Assembly (NCBI RefSeq): GCF_958298935.1
Contig: NC_084923.1
Location: forward strand, 29,108,501 to 29,172,500
Length of the DNA stretch: 64,000 nt
Origin: Phragmites australis
Taxonomy: Eukaryota; Streptophyta; Magnoliopsida; Poales; Poaceae
Direction of reading: 5' to 3'
The notes under the pieces were generated by a model. The model had not been told where the DNA came from, searched no databases, and was given only the letters and a program-made list of their open reading frames with translations. The translations under genes were made by a program, and so were the position numbers. Shown here in pieces: positions 47,399-59,107 of this stretch; position 1 is the stretch's first letter; each line of letters starts with the position of its first letter.

Positions 47399-49930
47399 AT
47401 GTTCGATAAATTATATTTTCAGATATATTATAGTGAATGTCAAATTAGTTATGGTCCTAGCAGTGTAGATCTCTCTGGATTTCAGCATGTTGTCAAGGGA
47501 CTTAAAAGAGCCTATGAGAGGACCAGTGGGTGTGTGCAAGTGGTTGATGCATCATTTTCAACTGGATCCCCAGCAACATGAGCTTAAGCTGAGAGTTGTG
47601 CTAAGCCATGCTACTCAGGGGTACTTTGGGGAGCTCGTCCCGATTAATACGACATCTACTTGAAGGCAGTACGTAGATATATCATGTGAACTTGGTCTCC
47701 TGCTTGTGCTGCTAGCTGAGGCATACCAAAAGGATCCAACAGAGATACACTTTGCAGAAGCAGTAGTAGGAACAAGTCAGGCAGTGGTGGATGAAACAGA
47801 CCCAACAACTGTGGGGGATGAACAAGATGTTGGGGATGTGCGTGAGATGCAACCGAGGGGTGTAGACAATGAGGGGGAGCACATCCCTAGCATAATTGAA
47901 GACATGGAGATGGAGGATCAAGAGCTAGAGGAAGCCATTGCCGATGAGAGAAATACTCCTGTTCCTGCAGAGTGGAGAAATTAGGAATTTTCAAATCTAG
48001 TGGTCGGTGAGGCTCATCGGACACCGTAGAAATATCATGAGAATGAGGTGTCCCATGGTGCTATGTACCCTAGTAAGGAGGTGTTATTGATGCACTAAAA
48101 TTCTGGTCGCTGTCTCTTCAGAGGCAATTCAAGGTTGTGAAGTCGAGAAAAAGAGAGTACGACATCAAGTGTTTGGTTCATGATTGTTCGTGGTAGGTGC
48201 ATGCATTCAAGGGGAAGTGAGTTGACTACTGGGAGTGCTCAATAGTTATGGAGCATAATTGTCACATTGAGGAAATAGAGTTCTCCCATCAGAATTTGTC
48301 ATATGCTTTTGTTGCCAATGTTATGTACGGAGAGATTGTACACAACCTAAAGTATGAGCCATGGTCAATAATCTGTGCTATTGAGGAAAGGTTCCAGTAC
48401 ACAATAAACTACGCCAAGGTATAAAGGGCAAAATAGAAGGCTATTGAGATGAGATTTGGGACATACGAAGATTCATATGACAACTACCATGTCAACTAGC
48501 CATAATATGTGCGAGAAACCCTATTAAGCATTACACCTCGACTAATGTGAAGTATAGCAGGAAGTGAGTATTACAGCATGCTTTCTTTGCATTTGCGGCA
48601 ACCATCAAGGCATTTAGGCATTGTCAATCCATCATTTTCTTGGACAGGATGTTCCTTACTGGGAAGTATAAAGGACAGATATTATCTGCAATTGGGGTAG
48701 ACGGGAACAACTAAGTCTTGCCACTGGGGTTTGCCTTCATGGAGAGTGAGAACGAGGACAGTTAGTATTGGTTCCTTGAGCGGGTGAAGCATGTTAATGT
48801 TCTGGACTGGCCTGATGTATGTTTGATTCATGATAGACATGCAGGACTGTTGCAGCCTTTCCTGGATATGAAATACGGCAGTGTTCAATGGTGTGTAAGA
48901 GCAAAGTGGCCCAACTTGAAGAGTAGGTAGTGCATGAAGCATATGGGTGCAAACTTTAATAGACAATTCAAAAATAAAGACTTGATGAATCTTTTCAAGA
49001 AATTATGTAGCTAAAACTAACAAGTAAAGTTCAACGCCCTAAGGGCAAGACTAGACGAATTAACCACGAAGTAGCCAGCTAAACTAGGAGACACCGGAGG
49101 TGACATGATTGTTCTAGGACCCATCCCAACAGATACTCCCCAGATAGTAAAGAGGTTAGGGTCAGCTGCTAGGAACTTTTTGCAGTGGATACAAAATGAG
49201 CCAAGAGAGAAATGGGCATTGATGTACGATATTGGAGGGGCAAGGTATGGGATAATAACAACTAATCTTGCTAAGATCTACAACTGGGTCATACGGGGTA
49301 TGAGGTCCCTCCCACTTATTAGAATTGTTGAAGGTATTATACACGGGACTTGTAGATATTTTATTGATCGCTACGCAGCTGCTTCAAAGGAAATGAAAGA
49401 TAACCGTATGCTGTATGGATCGATGCTATGTGAGTACATGGAGAAGGCCACAAAGAAGGCACATATGCACCGCGCCAATCAGGAGGGAACTTTGGAGCAC
49501 AGGTTAGTGTCTTGTGCCATGATAAGGGTCATAGGGGTGGCAAACGTGAGTGCCATGTGCAAGAGTGCGTGCTTAGGATTGAAACATGCATCTGTACATA
49601 CCAGAAGCCACAATTGTTACACAGGCCGTGTACACACGTCATAGCTGCATGTCAGGAGCATAATATGCTACCCAGACAATATGTTTATCACTACTTTATG
49701 AAGGATTAGATACTAAACATATGGAACTATGAGCTTTATGGCTATGGCATAGTTGATACGTTTACAAGTAATCCAGGTCCCTCACGAATCTATGTACTAG
49801 ACTTTGAGAGGATGAAGTACACACTGGAACATTGACAAACTCAGTGGATTCGACATGATATGGATGAACCTGAGGCAATTCAAGCGTGAAGTGATGCAGC
49901 AAGTGCGATGAAACAGGTCACACATACAAG
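47399..49930 (+). pseudogene. mudrA-like MULE transposase (degraded)
   Basis: N-terminal region: VVKGLKRAYERTSGC (47490), VLSHATQGYFGELVP (47600) and an acidic stretch (47706-47984). The MuDR DNA-binding region near 48090-48300 has KFWSLSLQRQFKVVKS and HNCHIEEIE. The DDE core: Asp in FLDRMFLTGKYKG (codon 48643-48645), Asp in LIHDRHAGLL (48832-48834), then TTNLAKIYNW, where related MULEs have Glu. That codon (49273-49275) is AAG. All three positions share one frame with in-frame stops between, for example TAA at DGNN-stop-VLP. A frameshift near 49510 precedes a SWIM finger, CICTYQKPQLLHRPCTHVIAAC split in two by eye (CxC, then CTHVIAAC). The protein cannot be active. Confidence 0.88.
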
Positions 49931-50195
49931 TACTATCTGAAAAATGCACCTGGTGTGTAGATGGGGTCATGACGGTGGTCAAGGTTAATGTATTTAGCGT
50001 ATCTTGATGTTATATTTGTAAGGTTTCGCCTCACATATGTACGTTGCATTTGGACCTTACATTTGTATTTTATTGTGTACCTATATGTTTTAATATGTTT
50101 CTGTAACTTTGTGTATGTGTATGTTATATGTTGTTCATGTAACTGTGTGCATATTTTCATGTAACAAACTGTTTATATTTGGTTTCAATGAAGAT

Positions 50196-53130
50196 ATGAC
50201 GCACCCATCGACCCCTGAGCTTCTTGACCCTGCAGTGGACAAGAAGCACCACAACTTCTTGTATGTCGTTCACCAGACGGAGTTAGGAGTTTTTCGACCA
50301 CGTGGCCCTGGGGAGCTACTTACGATCAATGATTGTTGGAAGCACCGGTATGTCGCTAATTAGCTACGTATGTGTCTGTTTATTTATTTATTGCATGCTC
50401 TACATTCACTTTATATTCCCAATGGTTCAAGTTGGCAACAACTGGACACCTACTGTTGTGTCGTTTAGTGGAGTCCCAGGTGATAGAGAACCCTGAGGCA
50501 GTGGTGAGGCGATTCTATTTCGACTGCTCGCTGATTGATGCACTGGTCGACTGATGGAGGCCTAAGACCCACACTTTCCACCTCCCCTATGGCGAGATAG
50601 CTCTGACGTTGCAGGACGTAGCCTACCTATCAGGCTTACCTTGCATCGGAGCTACCGTTGGAGTCATCGACGCGAATGTAGACTAGATGAACGTCATGCA
50701 CCAACAGTTTGCCCCTGTTCAGTGGACGAATGACGCACCCGCCTACATGCCCGAATTCCTATTTGATCCGCGAGAGCCCACGAAGAAGTGGATCCTCCAG
50801 TTCCATATACCTTACAATTTACCTTCCTATTTACTTTACGATTCCAAACATATTTTACTCATCATCATTTGCATTACTTCTAGCCTGCATACATCCATCA
50901 AGATGTTGGTGTGTACTCGGTCTCGAGGCACTTGGAGGCCTACCTGCTTTGGTTGTTCAGCTAGGTTATGTTCACCAGCGGCCAAGGCCACCTGGTGTCG
51001 AGGACCCTTATTCCGTACGCGAGGTGGATCGTATATGCGGAGCCCAGTGATAACCCCCAGTTGAGTTGGGCCTCCGCTGTTCTGGTGGCTATGTATCGGG
51101 TCTTGTGCGACGCGTGCACGAAGGAGCCACAACCCACATTTGATGGGTGCCCACTATTGCTGCAGTCGTGGTTGTACGAGTGATTCGTGATTGGCCAACT
51201 CGTTGTGGACCAGTCCCCGTACCCTGAGGAATAGTACGGCGAACCCGAGGAGGACGGGCCCACCATGGGCTCGATAGTGTCGACGTCAGGTACATATGAA
51301 ATATAGTTATGCTTCACTTGCCAAATGTTTTAATTCCGATTTCTTACTACTTTTCTCCACAACCGCTGCACGAGCAGGCCCACAGCATGTAGCTTTTTAG
51401 GTCACAGTTCGATCATCTGTGTCCAGAGGATGTGGTTAGGACCCCCTATAGCCACTTGTTGATACAAGCCCGTGCACCTGTCGGTCTGTCTCCGTTGTGT
51501 AGCCGCGAGGAGGAATAATTGCTTACGAAGAAGCCACTCGTCTTTGACATCTACATCGAGGAGTACTCACCCCACTATGTGATGAGGAAGTTCAGATGGT
51601 TTCAGGATTTCCCCCTCATCAACATTCGCACGGTTTCAAGCCATGTTCATAGGTAACTAAAATCAAATGTATAATACATAGCATTCATCTTATTTATAGT
51701 CTATCTAACGTGGTTGACTTGCAGGTATACACGAAAGGGCCAATCAGGTGGCAACCTCTGGGCAGATCGCTTGGCGCCATATGTCTTGGTGTGAGCCCAT
51801 GCCCTTGAGGATGTCATCGAGGAGCCTTGTCCTTTCGCCGAGCCGAGCTTCGAGGAGTACCTATAGTGGTACGTTCCATGTACATGTACACGGATCACCT
51901 ACACCCCATATATTGTCTGCCATCACGTCACTTCGACTACGGAGGCCTACCCGGGCCATTGGGACGAGGACGATGCATTAGCAGTATGTGTAATTAATGT
52001 CTCTCATTTATCATATAATCTCATAAGAACCACTATAAACTGAAATTCTCATTTCATGTTTGTTTCAATAGGCTGATATCATATACGATATCCAATAGGG
52101 ACGCGGCTGGAACCATGGACCGCCACAACCAAGGGATACAGCGGCGGATGTAGCGGGATTTGTCAAGCGGGTTTTCGACAAGATCGCACAAGCCCTGAAG
52201 CTTACCTCATGCTGATCCATCGCAGATGTCACTGGTGGTCCTTCCAGGTCGAGTGGTCCATGCAGAGTCATCCAGGAGGTCTGATATGCAACAACCTCCA
52301 CCGAGACCGACATCCATACTGCCACCTGGACCACACCCTCCAGGCCCAGACACAACAGGTACACATTTTTCATACGCACGACGGTTAGCGATATTATTTT
52401 GTTACTGATGCATTAATTTCAAAAAAATTATTAGGTGCACCTACATACTTATTGACACTAACACCTAGACCATGCCCAGTGCCGACACCTTCACTGCTCA
52501 TAGACCTCTCAGGTAATGGGTGCCAATACACTACTGCATTCAATATATTCAATAGTATATCTAATATATTGTGCAGTTACTACGGTGATGAAGCCAAGAC
52601 ATCTTCATCTGCACCTTAGCCATTCACATGTCCACTGTTTGAACCTCCACTGTTCGGACCTCTACCGTTCGCACCCTACTTCGGCACTCACACCTGGCCA
52701 TATACTGTTGTATCTGCATACCATAGAGGTACAACATTGAATTTTATATTAATACATTCATTTGCATATTTACCGTATCTAAATTCATCCGTTCGTAAGT
52801 CCCTCGAGTGACTATACATGGATGACGACACCATCACAGTCGTCAAACCTGAGTGAGGAGGATGAGCCTAGGCCAAACCCTCCGTTTGACCTCGTGAGGG
52901 ACTTCTTCGGGGCCACACCGAACTATGATGTCGTCACACGATCCCAGTTGCCTAGTGCTCCACTTCGGACGCAGCAGACCCAGGAGGAGGCCTCGACACC
53001 TGTGATCGCTACTAGGCCTAGTTGGTCCACTGGATGCCCTGACCTACTCTAGGGGCCACGTGAGGGCAAACCAGCGGCAGCAACTTCGGGATCATGATGG
53101 TGGGAACGGCTGACGACAGCGGGGGAGACA
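50196..53130 (+). pseudogene. Plant mobile domain (PMD, aminotransferase-like) gene of MULE
   Basis: The PMD family (PF10536) occurs in host MAIN/MAIL1 proteins and in MULE- and Gypsy-borne copies; its biochemical role is unsettled. The start MTHPSTPELLDP (50196) is followed by a likely intron (50349-50430). The conserved block then reads FYFDCSLIDALVD, a stop in place of Arg (CGA to TGA), WRPKTHTFHLPYGEIALTLQ and DVAYLSGLPC. Further exons read RTLIPYARWIVYAEPSDNPQ and SWASAVLVAMYRVLCDAC (51000-51110), then RKFRWFQDFPLINI (51590) and YTRKGQSGGNLWADRLAPYV (51725). The C-terminal Pro-rich exons reach about 53100 (PPFDLVRDFFGATPNYD). At least five introns are implied. Confidence 0.8.
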
Positions 53131-53159
53131 GCAGTAGGATTTTACCTTTGCTATTGTAA

Positions 53160-53780
53160 CTTACATGTTTGTTTCATGATGCATCTTCGATTCATGAACT
53201 AGTCTTACAATTTTGGACGTGTCTACTTTCTATGGTCTACTTACATGTCATTACTGTATTTCTTAATCCCACGTGATTGCACACAAGCTGCATTTATTCA
53301 ACAGGTTGAGTCATTCCTCATCCTCGGCTTTGTATGAACCATTCACGATATAGCTAGAAAAGCATTTCTTACAAAGCTACTTATACACGAAGTGACTACA
53401 CGACACCTCTGTCGTGAGTCTGGCTTTAGACACGAAGTGACCACACGACTCAGCTTAAACCACGAAATGACAACACCTCTGTCCTGACGCAGGCTGTAGA
53501 CATGAAGTAACCACACAGTATAGCTTTAATCATAAATTAAATGACAACACCTCTATCTTGATACAGGGAATCTCTACCTACCATCAATCCTATACTTCAG
53601 CCCCCAGCCAAGCCCATGCACTCAGTCCATGTACCAGCTCCTAGGCACCATAAATAACTTCACTCTCATCCATTGATAGACCATTCATTCCTCACCTCTC
53701 TCAACTGCAAAGTCTTCCTCAGCTCCACCAAGCCCACCCAAGAAATATTGGGGGATTTTCATTCACTAGGGGGTCAAATC
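53160..53780. promoter_or_regulatory. Intergenic region upstream of MULE GRF gene, with repeats
   Basis: About 620 bp without coding sequence. Three diverged units of about 70 bp (53385-53570) share CACGAARTGACNACAC and ACACCTCTGTC. The region likely includes the 3' end of the PMD gene and the promoter of the GRF gene. Confidence 0.5.
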
Positions 53781-54339
53781 GCTTATGTGCTTCTGTGATG
53801 ACCTTTGTAAGCTTCGTGAGTCCTAGGATATCTCCGACACCTACGGCCTACGCTTCTTCATGTGTTCTAACTACCAATACGACAAGCCTCAATATGGATC
53901 ATATGAGTATCCATCGGTATAGAGACATAGATCAGTTATGCGGCAGTTTCCACATCTTGTTTCATACGATTTCACGCACTGTTTTACTAATCTCACATCT
54001 TATTTTATTTGTCCAATCTCCTCCACCTATCTATGACATCATTGAATGGCTCAACATGGAGCAAAATGAAGACCAGAAGCGGTGGATCGGCATGAGCATG
54101 CGATGAGGAGAGAAGCGTACGAACGTCGGGAGTATGAGCAACAGTAGGAGGAACTACGGCTAAAGCAGTACGAGGAGGAGCGCATGAGGAAGGCAGCACA
54201 GGAGCTCGCCGCGGCTCAAGCACGCGAAGCAGAGAGGGCAAGGAAGCGAGAGAAGGCCAGTCGCGCTAAGGCGGGTGGCCTCGATGCCCTGAGAAAGAGC
54301 AAATATGCTAGGTGCACTCGTAGAGAGCATCTAGTGTGA
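53780..54339 (+). pseudogene. GRF-type zinc finger/coiled-coil gene of MULE
   Basis: Exon 1 near 53788 reads CFCDDLCK, then a TAG stop, then TYGLRFFMCSNYQYD, a GRF-type zinc finger (C-x-C ... GxRFF-x-C). A likely intron starts at GTATAGAGAC near 53916 and ends at a mutated acceptor before SPPPIYDIIEWLN (about 54014). After a frameshift at about 54100, the frame from 54103 encodes a highly charged coiled coil (EERMRKAAQELAAAQAREAE) with one TAG stop, ending at TGA 54337-54339. Proteins of this layout accompany transposases in grass MULEs. Function unknown, perhaps nucleic-acid binding. Confidence 0.72.
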
Positions 54340-54819
54340 TCCGGCATATTTTCACTCACTAAGGCATGCTAGGATTAGCAGCGGCACGCTATTAGGTTGG
54401 TATTTAGGCGTACCATACATGCCAACGTTTGTTGTCATCGTGTCTTTATGGTTAGGGTCCATTCGCACAGCAACGACAAACCCCATGTCCCATGTAATGT
54501 TTGTCGCCGTATGTAACCTCTGTGCTAGGGATTATGCTAATAGTGCTTCACAACTACAATTGTTCGAAAAAATAGATTTTGTATCCCCCAACATTACGTC
54601 ACTAAAAAATTACTCATAATTTTACATCAAATAAACAAACAAAAATCGACAAATTTACATCAATCCAAAATTTCCAAAAAGTAACTATTCCGTGATGCCG
54701 TTTTGACCACTTTTTGCACAACAATATTTTTTACTGAATGAATATGCATTATTTTTCAATTGATGTATAAAAAAGTTAAATTAAAAAAAATAAATTTCCA
54801 AGTGGTGGTGCTCACCGCC

Positions 54820-55031
54820 CTCGGAGAGGGAGGTAAGGGGCGTAGGCGCGGGGAGGGCCCTACCCGCCCTCTGAGAGGGCGATAAGGGGTGATCCTGCTA
54901 CCGTGACATCCTTACCACTCTCTGAAAGGGCTTTTCAGGAGACGAAAAATGTCTATCTCTGCAAATCCTACTATCGTAAGTCTATTTATTTAAATATTAG
55001 ATATAGAACACATAAAAATAAAAAAAAACTT
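54820..55031 (-). repeat. Right TIR of MULE
   Basis: Reverse complement of the left TIR with substitutions. It holds three palindromic boxes (for example CGCCCTCTGAGAGGGCG at 54868-54884). Confidence 0.85.
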
Positions 55032-55040
55032 GAGTGTGGA

Positions 55041-56559
55041 TGCACCAAGGCACCGCATTAGGTAGCTAATTTCCCCATAAGCCCAAACTAGTGTGGGCCG
55101 ACTCAGACCGAGTTGCTATCACGGCCCACCTCTGGGAGCCCAGTTGTGCGTCCTTCATCTTCCCAGAAAAATCCTATGGCACTTTCCAAACTGCCTCTAC
55201 AACTATCTCTATGAATTAAGGGACTTTTCAGCTATGAATTTTGAAAAATTGTTTATAGATTGTAGATTGTAAAAGACTAGATTATGAAAAACTTTTATAT
55301 TATGAATTCTAAAAAATTTTAATTGGCAGTTTAGTAAAATGAAATTTCATAATTTATGAAAAACTAAGAAAAACCAGCTTATTAGATTTTCACAATCCGG
55401 CAAACGATTTATACCAAACTATAGCAAAAAAACTATCTATTTGTTTTAGCTTCAAATTGTAAAAACTAAAAGCTACATTCCAAAATCAAAACAAATAGAC
55501 CCTAAACTATAGGTCAGCAACTACTTAAGTCTAAGGCACTTTCTAGAATGTCTCTACAAGCGGTGTAAAGAGGCATAACAAGCGGTGTCTCTACTAGCAT
55601 GTCTCAATTGTATGGTTTTGTTGTAGTGATAATACTGCATTGACCAGTTGAAACTGGTAATGAGGGAGTGGTGATAAGATTCTACATCCACGGCACCCTT
55701 TCCAGTCCCTAAGTGACGGGTGCAACACAAGACTGAGAAGAGGATACAGATTAAAGACGGCATGCTGGTCTACATTTCGTCGTAACCATATCGAGAGTCC
55801 CCTATTCCGAAATGTGGATGCAGCGAATGTTGAAGGTGCTGTTTGTCTTGGTGGCTTCTGCAAAAGTGTGGCCTCGGAGGCAGGCGGTAAATTGGAAAAT
55901 TGTCTTTAGGTGTGCTGATTCGATACCGCATATTTCAGATCCGACGGAGGACAGTTTGGGTTTCCAAAATTGCAGTTTTCCAATTTACCGCCTGCCTCCG
56001 TATAGGCGTAGAGTACCTCTTTATACATGGAAGGGCGCGCTCCTGAGTAATGAAATTGGGAAATGACCTGAAAAAACACATGTAAGGGCGCGCCTGCACA
56101 GCCCCAGACTCCCAGCGTACGGCACACTTATCATTCACTGGGTCACTGGTCGATCACGCATCATGTGACACATGCATGGGCTCCATTGGCAAAATGTCCC
56201 ATGGGTTGCTTGTCTCTAACGAATGCAATGAGCAGGAGCCAGCTACTTGCATTTGACAGCACGCGCATGCTGCATGCAATCGTCGGGTACTGACGTACGA
56301 TCCACGCCGGCGCCCAAAAAGGTCACCGCAAAAAGGTTTGGTAAGATCATATTCGATAGCTATCTCAAAGTTTCATTCTCAAAATATTATTACAGTATCA
56401 TCTATTACTATTACAGTATCCTCTATCACTAACACTGTAGCAGTACTGTATCACTGGATACAGGATCTGTTAGAGATGAATTTCTAGTGTTACAGTACAC
56501 CACAATGTACTGTAGCACTAGAATTTGTAGATTTGGAGACTCCGTTGGAGATGGCTTAA
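55041..56559. other. Host flank right of MULE
   Basis: No coding sequence that I trust. It contains a 25-nt perfect inverted repeat (55875-56000), and 56380-56530 has runs of TACAGTA-like sequence. It may include the original promoter region of the gene at 57724, now separated from it by a CACTA element. Confidence 0.45.
55875..56000. repeat. 25-nt perfect inverted repeat with 76-nt loop
   Basis: Left arm 55875-55899 (CGGAGGCAGGCGGTAAATTG and five more bases) and right arm 55976-56000 are exact reverse complements. Transcribed RNA would form a stable hairpin. No TIR/TSD of a known MITE family was recognised. Confidence 0.85.
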
Positions 56560-57637
<1,078 letters not shown>

Positions 57638-57723
57638 TGTAGTGTCCTTGAGGCTCCCGAGTTCAGGCGCCCACACCACACTACCTCCTCATCTCCCAGC
57701 TAGGACTAAGTACTGATAGCCAC

Positions 57724-58032
57724 ATGGCGGCGCCTGTGGAGGTCGGCACGCGGGGGACCATCGGCTCGCTGGTGCGCCAGGAGGCCGAGTACTACAGGAT
57801 GATGGAAGTCGTAAGCCACGGCCACGGCAAGAGCAGCAAGGCTGCAGCCAACGGAGCAAGCCCCCGTATCAAGACGACGAAGAAGAAGGGTGCAGGTGGC
57901 GGAGGGTTCTTGCCGAGGATGTGCTCGTCGGCGGAGGTGGCGGAGGCCGTCGGCAGCGGCCTGTGGGAGCGGCCTGCGAGGGTCCGGTACCGGCATCTCG
58001 GGGAGGAGGGAGACTCTCTGCATCAACACTAG
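57724..58032 (+). CDS. Conserved small grass protein, function unknown
   Basis: An intact 102-codon gene with strong monocot features: GC-rich third positions and a good start context (GCCACATGGCGG). The protein starts MAAPVEVGTRGTIGSLVRQ and has a basic middle (KTTKKKGAGGGG). The conserved-looking motif GFLPRMCSSAEVAEA follows, then the C-terminal WERPARVRYRHLGEE. I recall similar short grass proteins with an FLPRMC-type motif but no known function. There is no signal peptide or membrane segment. It is single-exon and ends at TAG 58030-58032. Upstream DNA is a CACTA element, so its promoter may be displaced. Confidence 0.75.
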   Translation: MAAPVEVGTRGTIGSLVRQEAEYYRMMEVVSHGHGKSSKAAANGASPRIKTTKKKGAGGGGFLPRMCSSAEVAEAVGSGLWERPARVRYRHLGEEGDSLHQH

Positions 58033-58930
58033 GCATGCATGCCGAGGACAGCCAGTCAGATCCAGAGAGAAGCGGTGTTCGTAATGTGGCGCGTGCATGT
58101 TCATTCTATTCCTTTTTCTTGATTTGATCAGTGTTAGGAATTAAGAGTGTTGAAACATGGCAATTAGTGTCATTTGCAACGAGTCTTGTAGAGCATTTTA
58201 GGGTTTTATGTGTTGAAATACTCCTGCTGGTGATTTCAGGTATGTGTGATGTGTACATGTGAATAATATGTATGACTTTTTTTTCAAACACATAGCTGCG
58301 CATCTTTAAATTAAAAAGAAATAAAACTTGATCAAAAACAAATGTCCCTCCTAAGTGGAGAAGCTCAACAAAAGAAGATAAACAAAACTCACACGAACAC
58401 ACTCTCACAACCAAGAGCAGCAGACGCACCACACAAAACTAAGGAAAGGAAAAGAACTAATCTGGCCAAAAGGCCCTCAGACCATTAAACTCCAGGCATA
58501 CAATAAAGCTTAACCTCATCAAAGATTTCACTCAACAAATCCTGTGTTCTTGGCGCTACTCCATTGAAGACACAAGTGTTAGCTTAACTAATACCTAATT
58601 AGCTGCTGATGATCAACAACCTAATTAACTAAGCACCAAATTTATTAAGCAGCGGAAGTCTTAACCTTGGTTCAGTGAAGCCATTAGGTTTTGGGTTTTG
58701 ACCTATCGGGGAAGAGCAGCGACAGGGTACGGTATTTAGTGTCTTTGTTGTCACTGTCAATCATTGGTGTAGAAGGCCATGTAGGTGTACCACGTCGCCA
58801 AAGGATCTTGGCAGTGGCAATGTTCTTCAAGTCATGCCTGTTCTCCCCCACAATTTGTTTGGAGCTTCCTCTGCACCACGAGCTTTCTCTGTTGGAATTC
58901 CTAGAGATTAGTATTTACTTTTTTTAGCTC
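58033..58930. other. 3' region of small gene and unassigned DNA
   Basis: The first ~200 bp are probably 3' UTR. A poly-T run (58279-58286) followed by AC-rich sequence may be a retroposon fragment in reverse orientation, but I cannot assign it. No gene seen. Confidence 0.35.
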
Positions 58931-59107
58931 TGAATAGGTAGATTCACTGAACCATAGCTTAAAATATTTAAGCTTCTTTATAGCTTCTGTTAAAAATACA
59001 TTTTTATCTTTTTCTAGATCAGGACCATTATATTGCCTCTAAAATTTACACTTAAAACAATTCTCTAGATTGAATATTCAATAACGGCTACATTTTAGAA
59101 ATCGCAG

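Larger units (their letters stand above)
46532..55031 (+). mobile_element. 8.5-kb MULE with three genes
   Basis: Long terminal inverted repeats (about 46532-46745 and 54820-55031) match over roughly 200 bp. Both have AT-rich ends with TATATCTAATRTTTAAATAAATA, then AGGGCGGGTAGGGCCCTCCC. A 9-bp direct repeat flanks it imperfectly (GAGTGCGTA at 46523-46531, GAGTGTGGA at 55032-55040), 7 of 9 matching, consistent with an old Mutator-type insertion. Inside, on the + strand, are a mudrA-like transposase, a plant mobile domain gene and a GRF-zinc-finger/coiled-coil gene. All are degraded, so this copy is non-autonomous now. Confidence 0.88.

Noticed and set aside
49797..50160. Minus-strand ORFs overlapping the MULE
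   Set aside because: They are shadows of the 3' end of the transposase gene and its 3' UTR, with no domain.
58250..58450. LINE or SINE in reverse orientation
   Set aside because: Only a short poly-T run supports it. No target-site duplication or conserved body was recognised.
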